From: Anaeramoeba flamelloides
Lineage: Eukaryota > Metamonada > Anaeramoebidae
DNA: 64,000 nucleotides
Reading direction: 5' to 3'
NCBI GenBank assembly: GCA_027625915.1
Contig: JANTQA010000057.1
Span: 9,176,001 to 9,240,000 of the forward strand
Shown here: in pieces, positions 11,930 through 23,600 of the stretch
How the letters are laid out: each line of letters begins with the position of its first letter
Position numbering within the stretch: position 1 is the first letter of the stretch
Notes under the pieces: generated by a model
Database searches by the model: none
Seen by the model: only the letters and a program-made list of their open reading frames with translations
Told to the model about the DNA's origin: nothing
Position numbers and translations under genes: made by a program

Positions 11930-12480
11930 GAGATAATTGGGAAAAACAATATTGTTTCATATTGAACCGTCAATTGAATATAAAATAAAATTCCAATAAA
12001 AATCAATAAAATTTCTCTACAATCATTTTCACAATTTCAATTACACTATATTAATACTTTTTTCACAGTAACTTATGATATTGTGATAAAAAAAAATTAG
12101 AAATGAATTACATTAAAAAAAAATTAATTAAAATACGAAACAAATATGTTAAAAAAAGATAGCAATTTTGAAATTTATATAGTAATTTTTTTCTTCTAAT
12201 AACGATTTAAACTCATTAAATATGTATAATTCAATTTCCAATATTGGATGATTTTTGGAAGAAAAAAATTGAGTTTCCAAAATTAGAAGTAATAATAATT
12301 CGTAAAAATTAAGAAATAGAACATTTTTTAAAAGTTTGTGATACATTTTTCTGATTTATTTGAAGTCTTGATGATAATATACTTTTTAATGATTTTAATA
12401 ATAAATTTACAACTAAAATAAAAATCATGATTAATAAAACTTTAGGTGTAAAAATACACTATATCTTGATAATCAAAACA
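11930..12480 (+). repeat. Long dispersed repeat R2, copy 2
   Basis: This is a diverged copy of 4800-5650 without the family-E insertion. It shares ATTCCAATAAAAATCAATAA followed by the TTCTCTACAATCATTTTCAC block, whose complement is at 45,320. The absence of the family-E element here dates that insertion in copy 1 as later than the repeat itself. Confidence 0.5.
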
Positions 12481-12879
12481 ATACTAAAAAAACAAAAACT
12501 ATTTTTTTTTAGTTATTCAAATTTTTTTTTTAAATTCATTATTTGATTTTTTTAAAAGCAAATTTCAACTTGGATATTTCTTAAAGAGAAAAAAAAAACC
12601 ATCCCATATAATTATTCACTTATTATACAACATAAAATCCCCTTACATTTTAAATAATTTATTGATTTAATAGTTAAATGACAAAAGAGAAGAATAGAAA
12701 ATTTCTTTTCTTCAGTATGATCATTTCAAAAAAAAACATTCAATCAGATTGGTTGAAAATTTATACACAATAGAAAGCAAAGAGAATAAAAAGAAGTACT
12801 TTGATAAGAAAAAAGGAATATAAACATTTTTTTCTTTTAACTATATACGATCATGAAAAATTTTTTTGAAAAAAATATT

Positions 12880-14060
12880 AAATATTTGCTAAGGTTTCAC
12901 TTTTTATAAATTCAGTTATCATCAATACTATTGATTAATAATAAATCTTTTATCAAAAATTATTTTTTGAGGTATTTTAACAATTTTAATTCAATAAAAT
13001 ATAATTTTCAGGAAATAATTTTTTTCAATTTTAATAGGAAAATGTTTGAATAATTTTTTTTTACCGCTAAGTGGTTATAATTCATCTTTCAATGGTGTTT
13101 TATTTTTAACAAATATTCTTCAAATGGATAAATAATTATTTTTAAATTAATCAAGTATTTATTGATTTTAATTGAAAAATAATTTTCATTTTCGAATCCT
13201 TGAAAAAATAGGCACTTTTAGGATCTTTTGTTAGTTTTTTATAATTTTTTAAATTAGCACAAAATTAAACAACTTTTCTATTTACTTGACAAAATTAAAA
13301 AAAAAAACCTGTTAACTTTTCATGAGTTTTCTGATTATATAGAAAATCAATAAAATTTACATTTATAATTGAAAAATCAAGAAAAGCTAAAGAAAATCTA
13401 TTGATTTTCCAAATAAATAGATAACTCAAAAAAACCTAACGAAAATCAATAGATTTTCCAAATAAAATAGATAACCTCAAAAAAAACCAAGAAAACGTCA
13501 CAAAGAAAAAAGTAATCTTAAAGAAAACCAAAAAAAGTTTTTTTTTACTTTTTGGAATAAAAATTAACCGAGGTATTCTAAGGCACTTGGAGGACACCCC
13601 CATGATATTTTCCAGAATTCAAAACAACGAAGTAAAATCTATAGCCTTTTTACTCAATTATTTTGAACCCTTATAAACTTAGAAAACATAAAATTTAGTA
13701 TATGCATTTTTTTTCTTTATTTAGGTTTTATTTGATTAGTCCAGCATTTTTAAAATTATTAGTTATCCTAGATCATATTAATATTCCCAAAGTCGAATTA
13801 TTCTAAAAACCACCAATCTATTACTTTAGAATTGTTGCATTAAAAAATACATTTTTTTCTTGAATAAAGGCTTTTTAAAAATATTTGGTACTATTAATAA
13901 AAATGTATACAATAGCCTCAAGAATTTTAAGAACTGGAAGTTTGATTACATTGTAAATAAACGTTTGTTACAAGTATAGACGGTTAATAGGAATTAGTGA
14001 TTTTATCTAACCTTTTTTATCATATTTATTTTTTTCTTACTAGTGATTATGATTGAAATA
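12880..14060 (+). repeat. Long dispersed repeat R1, copy 1 (~1.2 kb)
   Basis: This aligns by eye, with many gaps, to 49,110-50,070 in the same orientation. Examples: TTTGCTAAGGTTTCACTTTT against TTTGCTAATATTTCACTTTT, ATAGCCTCAAGAATTTTAAG against ATACCCTCATGAATTTAAAG, and GTTTGATTACATTGTAAATA against TTTTGATTATATTGTGAATG. I find no coding signal in it and cannot see its true ends. Confidence 0.55.
13390..13485. repeat. Tandem repeat with hairpin cores
   Basis: There are two units of about 46 bp. Each contains a small palindrome, GAAAATC-TATT-GATTTTC in the first and GAAAATC-AATA-GATTTTC in the second, followed by CAAATAAATAGATAAC. The loop of the second is the complement of the first, as if the core had flipped. 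It lies inside repeat R1. Confidence 0.5.
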
Positions 14061-15379
14061 TTGAGACAACTTTTATAAAAACAATTGATCACCTTAAAAA
14101 TTTCAGACAATAAAAGAAAAAGAATTAAAAGGCACAATTATAAAAGAAAACATGCAAATTAACCTTTTTAGAACTATTTTAATTTATAATAATGATAAAA
14201 GGCCCCATTATAATTATAATAATAATTTATCGATCGTTATTCCTAAGTTTGATTAAAACAATTAGTGCTCAATTCAACCAAAAATCAAAAGAAAATCCAA
14301 AAAAAAATATGATCTGAAACTCGATTTAATCAAGTTTCTTTTTTGCTATTTTTTCAAAGAATAATAAATTTCCAAGATCTATTTTTTCTTTCATCATAAT
14401 TTTTCTTTTTCAAAATCTCTTTGAAATTGTCCTAAAATTCATCAACTATTATATCAGTATTTAATTTTTTTATCACATTATTTTGAAAATTAAACCATTT
14501 TTTATACAATTATCATGATTTTAAAAGAATAACACCATTATAGATATTATTGTGATTTTTTTTGATATATTGCAATTTGATAAAAATATTGTGATTTTTT
14601 ATATCATATTAGAATTTTTTTAAACATTACGAAGAATTGGAAATATATCACCAACTCATCATAATAAAATATTAAAAAGTACTCTTTATTTATAATTTAT
14701 TATATTAAATCAGAAACCAAAGATATTTGATTTTCAAAAATTGAATTTTAAATTGAAAGGAAAAAAAAAAAACAAAAAAATCATATTGATAATAATAATA
14801 ATTTATTATTATGTTTTGTTTTTATTTAATTAATAATGGGATCAAAACCACATTTTAAAAAAAATTACAAATTAACTGAAATAATTAATTTTTCAATGTT
14901 TTATTATTCCGACCTTAATAGAAATTAGGAAACTATGAATTCTAAATATATGAAGTTAAATCATACCACTGAATTGATCAAAGTTTTACGGAATATATTT
15001 TATTTTTTTAACCACCCTTTTAGTTAAAAGGGCCATTTTTATTGAAAAAATATCAAAAAGTCTTAGAATTTCATCCAATATTCGTTCAAAATAAAATTTC
15101 AAGTTTTGTTTCGATTATTTTTTCTAATTTATTCAAAATTTTTTTATTTTTATTTTTTTTATTGATTTTTTCTTTTTCTTTTTCTTTTTCTTTTTCTTTG
15201 GTTTCTTTTTTAAAGCTAATTCTAAAAAAAAAATGTTAAAAATCCCCAGGTAACTTTCAGAAAAGCAAGAATATGTCATTTCTTTTTTAATAAATACATT
15301 TACTATTCAAACGAGTGATTTTCAACAATTTTAATTATTATATAGGAAATTAAAAAATTTTATCATAAAAGTTCCAATG

Positions 15380-15570
15380 AAAGTGCTCCAAAGTTTTTTT
15401 AACATGTATTTTTTTTTCAAATCACTGTTTTGTCCAGATATTTCTTTTATGAATATAAACCCTAATCTGATTTTTTATTATTTCAATTATTTCTAAACAA
15501 TTGTATTTTGGTTGATTCTTGGTAAAAAGGGGATTTTTTAATTTTTGGTTGAGCCACTTTGATTAAAATG
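15380..15570 (+). repeat. Dispersed repeat block, second copy at 44,880-45,040
   Basis: Both places carry TATTTCTTTTATGAATATAA (GAGTATGA in the other copy), a TTTCAATTATTTCTAAACAA block and a TTGTTCTTG-like stretch ending ATTTTTTAATTTTT. They have the same orientation. I see no coding potential. Confidence 0.45.
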
Positions 15571-17849
15571 GATTTTTTTTATTATAAAACTCCAAATACA
15601 CCACCAAATTATAACAATTATTTAGAAAGTATTTCCCATTACTTCATATTTTCATCACCATATTTTACTTCTTAACATAAATCACATCTACCTGGTAATT
15701 CATTTAGGATTGCATCTTTTTTATTTTTGATCAATAACGTTAAAATGTCATACCATGATCATTATTAACTAAATAAAGCAATAAAAACATATAAAAAAAC
15801 CAGTTTATCATATCTGAAATCATTTATACCCAATAACTTATTAATTTTTTTGAAAATAGTATTTTCCAAAAAAAAAAAAAATAACTAAAAAATAATTTTG
15901 TTTTATTCAGAGAATAGTTAAATTTTCTCAATTTTGAAACACCCATTTATTCAAAATATTTAATTAAAATCATTCCCTTAACTGATACTATAGTTTTTTT
16001 TTTTTGACAATGATAAAAAAAAATTATGATTATTTATTGAAATCTCTAAACAAAAATTTAGAAATTATGAGAAGTATCGAAAAGTTCAGTAGAGCAGTAA
16101 AGTTCCGAGGATATTTTTCAATTTAAGAAATTAAAATAAAATTTAAGAAATTTTCTTTTTATTTTTTAAATTAAAACAAACCTAATTGATATAAGAGGAA
16201 ATTAATTTCCACCCTTCAAAAAAAATAAAAAAAAAAAAATTAAAAAATATTTAAATAGATGGGTTATGGTTTATCCTTGTAAAATTTATTAATACTCACA
16301 CACACAATAAATGAAAAACAAAAAAGCATGAATTTCTCAGAAAAAAAGAACTTGAAATTATTTTATTATTACTTCTTAATATTTCTAATATTTATCACAC
16401 CCATTCGAAATTTAGTCTATTTATTTTTGATAAAAGGATATAAAAACTCAAATTTTGTAAATTTTGCAAAAATAAATTACTTTGTTAACTAAAGAACTTT
16501 AAAAAAGAATACCAATTCCAATTTTTAAGTAATTCTTCAATTCAAAATTGATTAAAAAGATTAGTGAAAAGATGATATTTTTAAACATAAACACCAGAAA
16601 CATCTATTTATTGAATTTATTTTTATTATTTAAATTAATTATTCAGTGACAAATAGTAAAAACAAAAAGAATTATAAATTTTTACTATTGATTTTTTTAA
16701 CCATATTTTCTTTTTATTTGAGTTGAAAAAACTTTCTTTTGATTGTCTTTAAACATTCAACCACTTTTTATTAAGTTTGAAAATTAATCTTTGTTTGACT
16801 TTTTTGATAAAAATATTTTCAAAAAATAATTCTCGGAAATCGATATTGTAAGAAAATACCTTTATTGAAAAATAATAAATTCGAAATGGAAGAAAATGTT
16901 CAAGGTGATACTCTTTGTCTACTCTAGTACAAATTAAGAAGATCAAAAGAAACAAACTTACCAAAATATATATTATGGATGGAATATTTTTTTAACAATT
17001 CTTTATTCCATGTAGTTTATTTCGAAAGCTGATCTTAACTGTTTTGTATTCAAAAAGAAATGATTTATTTACAATACAAAAATGTAAAGTTTACATTTTC
17101 TTGGTTTATAATTTGATTAATTGTAAATCTTCATCCAAGCATATTTCTTGATTCAAAATACCATTTAATAACAATCAACAAATTAATAACAAATATTGGG
17201 CACAAATCAATTGTAAAATTAAAAATTCCCTACAATTTATCAAATATATCACAGGTGTAGATCCGAAAAATATAGCATCAGTTTTTATATTTTTTCTACT
17301 ATTTTTTCTTGAGAAAAATTACATTATTATTTTATGAAACAAAGTAAATAATCAAATTTTAATAGTAAAGTTACAATATTGAAGTTTAAAAAAAAATATT
17401 TTAATTAGGATCTCAGAATTACAATTTTCAATAACATAAACAACCACTTATTAATCAAAAATATTCCCAATTCACAAACAAAATAAGGTTAATATATATT
17501 TAAAATCAATTTTGATTAAATCTTACTTTTTTTACAATCATCTTTATTTTCAAATTTGTTTAAACCCTAAACTTAATATTACTGAAACACTTCAAAATAA
17601 AGAATAAGATATCTGTAAACCCTGATATTTTATTTTACAACCATTTTCTAAGATATCTGTTAATAATGTAAACTAAATTTCATAATAAATGACCCACCTT
17701 AAATTTGAATTATGAATTGCTTTTGTATCGTTTTGAAGTTTTTCCTCTCACAATGAACAGTTTGCAAATAAATCATTTTTTCTCTTTTTTATTTTTTCAA
17801 CAGTGTTTTGTTAAAATGGAAAATGAAAATGTAAAATTTGAAAGAAGTA

Positions 17850-17935
17850 ACAGATGAATTAATGAAAAATTTGGTTTCAAAAATGAAAAAGAGATTAGAT
17901 TTAGTTATTCAAATGGAAGGAGAATCGACAAATGG
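17850..17935 (+). other. Possible orphan exon, unassigned
   Basis: A short stretch open in one frame reads EVTDELMKNLVSKMKKRLDL and then VIQMEGESTNG, and is followed by a GTTTTT donor-like site. AG acceptors lie just before it. The reading is more protein-like than its surroundings but too short to assign. Its start is superficially like the cofilin C-terminus (EV.D..MKN), which I take as chance. Confidence 0.2.
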
Positions 17936-18592
17936 GTTTTTTTACTTTTTTAAATTTTCTATTTTTCATGTAATGCTTCATTCAAAATAAATTGCCCAAT
18001 TTTCTTTAACAGTTTTTTTTTATTTTTCTTTCTTTTATTTTTAGACAAAAAATAAATATCTCTTGAGTATAGTATTGAATATTAAAAGAGAAATTTTTAT
18101 ATTATAATAGATAACTTCAATTATTAAAAAATATTTTGATTTAAAATTTGATTTTTAATAGGCCAATTATTATGAAAGATAGTTTATTTTGTAAAAAAGG
18201 TTGTCTCAAAGGAAATATTTTCGAAAAAAGAACCTAAATTATACATTCTGACAAGATCCGAATCACTAAAGATCCGTGAAAGTCCACAAATAGGTTGTTG
18301 GTCTTAAAAGTGTATTCGCTGATCAGAAAATACAAACACCATTTATATTTTGTCTAATTTTCAAAACTTAGTTTCTTAATTAATGCTATTAACAAACAAA
18401 ATTTTTTTATACAATAATAAACCCAAATAATGAAACTAATCTTGTCAAAACAGATTCCTCAAAAATTCATCACAATTACTCAAAAAAGAGGAAAAAAACT
18501 CTGATATTTTTTTAGTAAATCCCAAAAACCTTTTCCGTTTGAGACCTTAAAATATTGAATGTTTGAAAAGTGATCGTGTTTTTAACTTATTA

Positions 18593-18869
18593 CAATATTA
18601 ATTTCTGATGTTTCTTCTTTGAAATGAATCCAAACTTTTGGTTTGCTTTTCAGAAAAAAGTTTCTCTGCATTTTCCGTTTTGTAAATGATTAAATTCCAA
18701 AGATAAGATGGAGTGTGTCTCTATTTATTGTGTTGTGTCCTTTTTCTTTGGTAGGACATTTATCTCTTTTGGGTGGACTCATAACTCTTCATGAAATTCA
18801 GATTTCAAAAGTGGAAAAAACAAGATAATAAGTATAAATTTTATACAATGGAACTGTCAAATACTAGTA
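18593..18869 (+). mobile_element. MITE family E, long form
   Basis: The right half aligns to the element at 22,412-22,678: AAAACAAGATAATAAG against AAAACAAGATAATCAG, then the AAATTTTAT block and a CAAATACTAGTA end. The left end is poorly preserved and the boundary is approximate. Confidence 0.45.
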
Positions 18870-18958
18870 TACAAACGAAAATTTCTATTGTTTACAAAGG
18901 ATATTTCTCAAATTAAAAAAAACCATTCTCAGAATATCCCCTTTTTTAGGCAACTATT

Positions 18959-19126
18959 TAGTGATATTTTAATAATAAAAGTGAAAAACTTTTCACTTCA
19001 TTTTCTATTTACTTTTATATTGACCACTAAATTACAACCTACCTCTTTGGAAACTCAATTCATAAAAATTCTAAATCTGGAGAGTGAAGTGAAAAATTTT
19101 TCTAATTTGTTCAGAAAATACCGGTA
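18959..19126 (+). mobile_element. MITE family E, short copy
   Basis: The left end is TAGTGATATTTTAATAATAA with AACTTTTCACTTC. The right end, on the complement, is TACCGGTATTTTCTGAACAA with GAAAAATTTTTCACTTC. The interior shares AAACTCAATTCATAAAAA with the 1455-1620 copy. It ends about 160 bp before the PP1 start codon, so it may lie in the promoter. Confidence 0.55.
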
Positions 19127-19289
19127 GTGTTCACAAGAAATCGAACAATTCTAAAAACTTGAAGATAATCTTCATTTTTTTTATTTTTTTTTTTTCTTTA
19201 ACTAATTTTTTCCAAATTAATCCCCAACAACAAAACTACACAAATCAAAAATTAAGAAAGTATTGTTTCACTCATTTCAATTTTGAGTG

Positions 19290-19479
19290 ATGGAAGATTT
19301 TAAACTTGTACTTAACTCAATGATCTCAAGACTGAGAAAGATTACCAAAAAAACACAAAATAATAGAAACTTAAGACTTCATAAAAATGAAGTATACCTT
19401 TTAATAGAGCATGCAAAAGAAATCATGCTAAACCAAAGCACACTCCTTGAGATCTGTGCACCAATCAAAATCTGTGGTA

Positions 19480-19518
<39 letters not shown>

Positions 19519-20577
19519 TTTTTCAAATCTCTTTTGTTCTTTCAACTCTTTTGTTCTTGCATTCTTTTGCATGTGAAAAAAAAATAATAAAATTTCAAAA
19601 ACCATAACCAAAAAAGAAAATCTTCAGGACCCCAAAGGCTAAATTCTCTCAAAGAATCTTCAAATTTTCAATTTTTTGGTTTCTTTGTTTCGCTTTCTAC
19701 AGAAAAAAAAATTTTTACTTTTTTTTTTGTTTTTTTATTTCCGGATTTTTATATTGATTACTTTTATTGAATAATAATTACGGCTCCGAATTTAAACTGC
19801 TATCTTTTTTCTTTCAACTTTTTAAAACAATACCCAACATCAATAGGTGACATTCACGGCCAATATTTTGATCTTTTACAATTTTTTGAAAAAGAAGGAC
19901 ACCCACCAAAATCAAATTATTTATTTCTTGGTGATTTAATAGGTTTGATCTTTTTTAGTTTGTTTTTGTTTGTTTGGAAACAAGTGTCGATTTTTTTCAA
20001 TTCTGAACTTTCTCATTTTTATTTTGGTATTCTAATCCTATCCAATAACTTTTTTTTTTTTTATGTTTAAAAACAAAACTCTAAAAAGATCGCGGAAAAA
20101 TGAATATAGAAACAATTTGTTTATTGCTATGCTATAAAGTGAAATACCCAGAACTTTTTTTCCTTTTGAGAGGGTAAGTATTACCATTTTTTTTTCGATT
20201 TTTGAAACTCTTTTTTTTAAGTTCATTTTCCTTGATTTGAAATCTGAAAAAAACAAAAAGGAATATATTTTTTTTTTTGCTTTTGTTTTTGTTGGTTTCT
20301 CTTGAAAATTCAAAATTGAAAACTACATTTTTTTGTTCCACAAAATAAGTGTCTTTACCAACAAAAGAGATTTGAAATTCTTGGTTTTGGTTTCATTTTT
20401 AAATCAAAACCTTTTTTATTAATATTTTTGGTTCTTGTTTAAAATTTGGAAATGCAAACCATTTGATTTTGAACAAAAGCATTTGAACTAAAATTAACCA
20501 ACACTTTTCAAGAAACGTTTTGATTTTATGGTTGTCTTCTTTGCTTACAACACACCAATAAAAACAAAACTATTACC

Positions 20578-20617
<40 letters not shown>

Positions 20618-23600
20618 AACCAGAGTTATCATAAATATGATCCAGGTGAGGAAAGACATCTGTTTTCTTAATTTCTCCCTCACTCTTCTTCTTATTGTTT
20701 TATGTTTGTTTGTCTATTGACTGAGAAAGTTAAAGTTTTTATTTTAAATTTGCAAATCTAAACAGGATCGAAAAGATCAACATAATAAGAGAAGTTTTTT
20801 CTTAAAATCCTTTCTCCTTTTCGAATTTGCGTTTTATTAGTTAATTACATCAAAAACGAAAGTTTGATTTGAATTGAAAAATAGTGTGGTAAAGTCATTT
20901 CAAAAAGGAGAGAACAAATATTTTTTTCTAATAAAATTCAAAAATAGAACTATTGAAGTTTTCCAACTGTTTTATACATCTCTTTTGAAAACGTTTTAGT
21001 CTTCACAATTTTTTAAAATGGCTCTTTTAAATGCACAAAGTTTTGTGAAAATTAAAACAATATTTGTATACTGTTATTTTCCAATTAATAAACGAAAATT
21101 TTTAATTTCAATTTCCAAAATGTTTTGTTAATGATAACTTTTACAATCAAATTAGCAGAGTAAAAATTTTGTCTTAGAGTTAACTAAGGAAGTTTAATTT
21201 ACTGTTATTTTCGAATTAATAAATGAAAATTTTTATTTCAAGTTCAAAAATGAATATTAATGTCTACTGCTAAAATAAAATTAACATAGTAAACATTTTA
21301 TCTGTATACAAGTACAATAAGGAAGAGTTAATTAAATCTCTCAAAATATCATTTTTAATTGGATTTTGTGCAGATATTTGGGTTTTCTTTCAATAATTAA
21401 AAAGCAAAATATTTTGGAAAGTGAACTTAAAATTTTCATTTATTAAATGGGAAAATAATAGTATTGAGAATCTTATCCGACATTTTTTTCCTCTTGATTG
21501 AAAAATTTTATCATGGTTAATAGTGCTACCCAACGGAAAGGCTTTTGGGATTAATAAATTTACAGGACAAGATATTTCAAAAGAAGTTATTAGAATTTTT
21601 TTTTTGAAAAGTAATTTGTAAAATTTGTGTTTGAATCAAATCGTTACATTTAACATTCTGAAGGTAACTAAAATTGAAAACTTTTTCAACGTCACATATA
21701 ATGGTTTCCCGAAGTTTTCTAATTTCATAACTAATGGCACAAAACTTTTATTTATTGAAAAATAACTAATGGATTTATTTAATTAAAAAACTTCTTTATA
21801 TAAAGATTACTCAACAATTTATTCTATGCATTTGAAATATGTATATATGTATTTTTGTGAACAACAAAATTAACAAAATTGTTGATTAAAACAAATGGTT
21901 TGTACAATAAATCGAATCTAAAATCAAAATATAATACAAAAAATTCCAAAATTTAAAGGGAATTGGTACATTCTTTAATTTTCTAGGTGCTATTATTAAT
22001 TTCAATTTTAAAAACACTAGCCAATATTTTAAATAATTTTCATTAAATGTAGTTAATGAGAAGACATTTGATTGTATAAAAATCTTAAATATCTGTGAAT
22101 TATATTATTTTTCATTTTTTATTTATTTTTTAGCACTACTTCTGATTACTTCAGAAATTATAAGAAAAAAAACATTTCATAGATTTAAATTTATTATGGA
22201 GTTATAATAATTTGGAGATCTCTGAATTTCCTGTTTTTTTTTTTGTCATATTTTATTATTTAATAATCATTTCTTATATGTCTATACATACGTGACATAT
22301 ATATTTTTTGAAACTTTTGTTTTATTGAAAATAAACACCCAAAATCGATTAAAACAAACTTTAGATCAATTCTTTGATTCATTACTTGATTTTAATAAAC
22401 CCTGAAATTGTTACTGGTATTTGAACAATAAATGGAAAAAATTTTCGCTTCCTTTTTATATTTAAAACAATATTAGTTTTTCTATATAGATTTTACCAAG
22501 AAATAGATTGAATTTGATTTCTCTATTCTATTTGTATGACCCTTTTTATTTACATTCTATATATAGATGTATATTTGGGTGAACGAATGAATCCTAAATG
22601 AAAACTCAGATTTTTGAAAATAAAAAAACAAGATAATCAGCTGAAATTTTATTTCTATTTACATTTCAAATACCAGTATCTAGGAATCTAAAAAAATAAA
22701 AGAATATTTTCAACCTTTTATTATTTTTTAGTTCAAAAAACCAATATATATTTAAAGATCTAGTCAAAATGGGTGTGAATATAGCTGGGGTTTCTTGAGA
22801 ATTGTATCAAATATGGAAAATAATTTTATTTTTTTTAAAAAAAAATCATTTTAATTATAAGAGAAGTAACCCTTGACTAAAAAATACAAATCCCTTTTTT
22901 TTAATTTTTTTGTTAGGAGCGGGAAATATAGATTAAAGCTTAAACTATTTCAAATATTAGAATACTGAAACATTATTCCAAATAGATAATGGGATTAAGA
23001 CATTTGATAATTTATTTTTTAAAAAAATTTTTATTTACAAACCCAAAATATAAAACAATGACATTGTTATAATTATTATAAAAATAATACATTTTAAAAC
23101 TCAATTATTCATTTATTTATTTTAAATTATTAATCCCATTTTTGGATAAAAATGTACGAAAAAATATCTACATTAGCACCATAATCAACATTAAAATGAT
23201 TTTGATAATAATTTTAATAATATTTTTTACTCAATATTATTTTTTTTTACACAAGGATATTCAAATAAACTATTCATTATACTTTTTGATCATTCATTCT
23301 TTTTAATATTTTTGAAAAAATTTTTAAATGTTTGAATTTCTTTTTACAAAAATAGGAATTGTCTATTTGATATTTTAATAACTAATTATTTCTCTCAACA
23401 TATACTTTGATAAATACTGATAAATTCAAATATATTTAATAAAATTTCAAAGTTCAATTTCTCATTTTGTAATCTCATATCTCAACTTTTAAAACAACTC
23501 AAGATCAAGAACCTTTTGAAAGCAACCAATTTTACAAAGTTTTTTAACATTCAAAAGAATAAAATGCTTTGTTCAAAGCTTGTGTAAAAAAATTTTGTAA

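Larger units (their letters stand above)
10931..19289. other. Intergenic DNA, 8.3 kb, repeat-filled
   Basis: I see no complete gene here. It holds a family-C element (11,284-11,486), repeat R2 copy 2 (11,930-12,480), the long repeat R1 copy 1 (12,880-14,060) with a small hairpin-forming tandem repeat at 13,390-13,485, and a block near 15,380-15,570 repeated at 44,880-45,040. It also holds a possible orphan exon at 17,850-17,935 and two family-E elements (about 18,593-18,869 and 18,959-19,126) just before the PP1 start. Elsewhere it is AT-rich sequence with homopolymer runs. Confidence 0.6.

Noticed and set aside
13380-13500. Repeats near 13.4 kb as a CRISPR array
   Set aside because: There are only two units, no spacers of constant length, and the setting is eukaryotic.
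20620-20650. Stretch SYHKYDPG followed by GTGAGG as a missing PP1 exon
   Set aside because: The true exon with [14 protein letters not shown] and FFLLRG was found at 20,089-20,173 and completes the enzyme.
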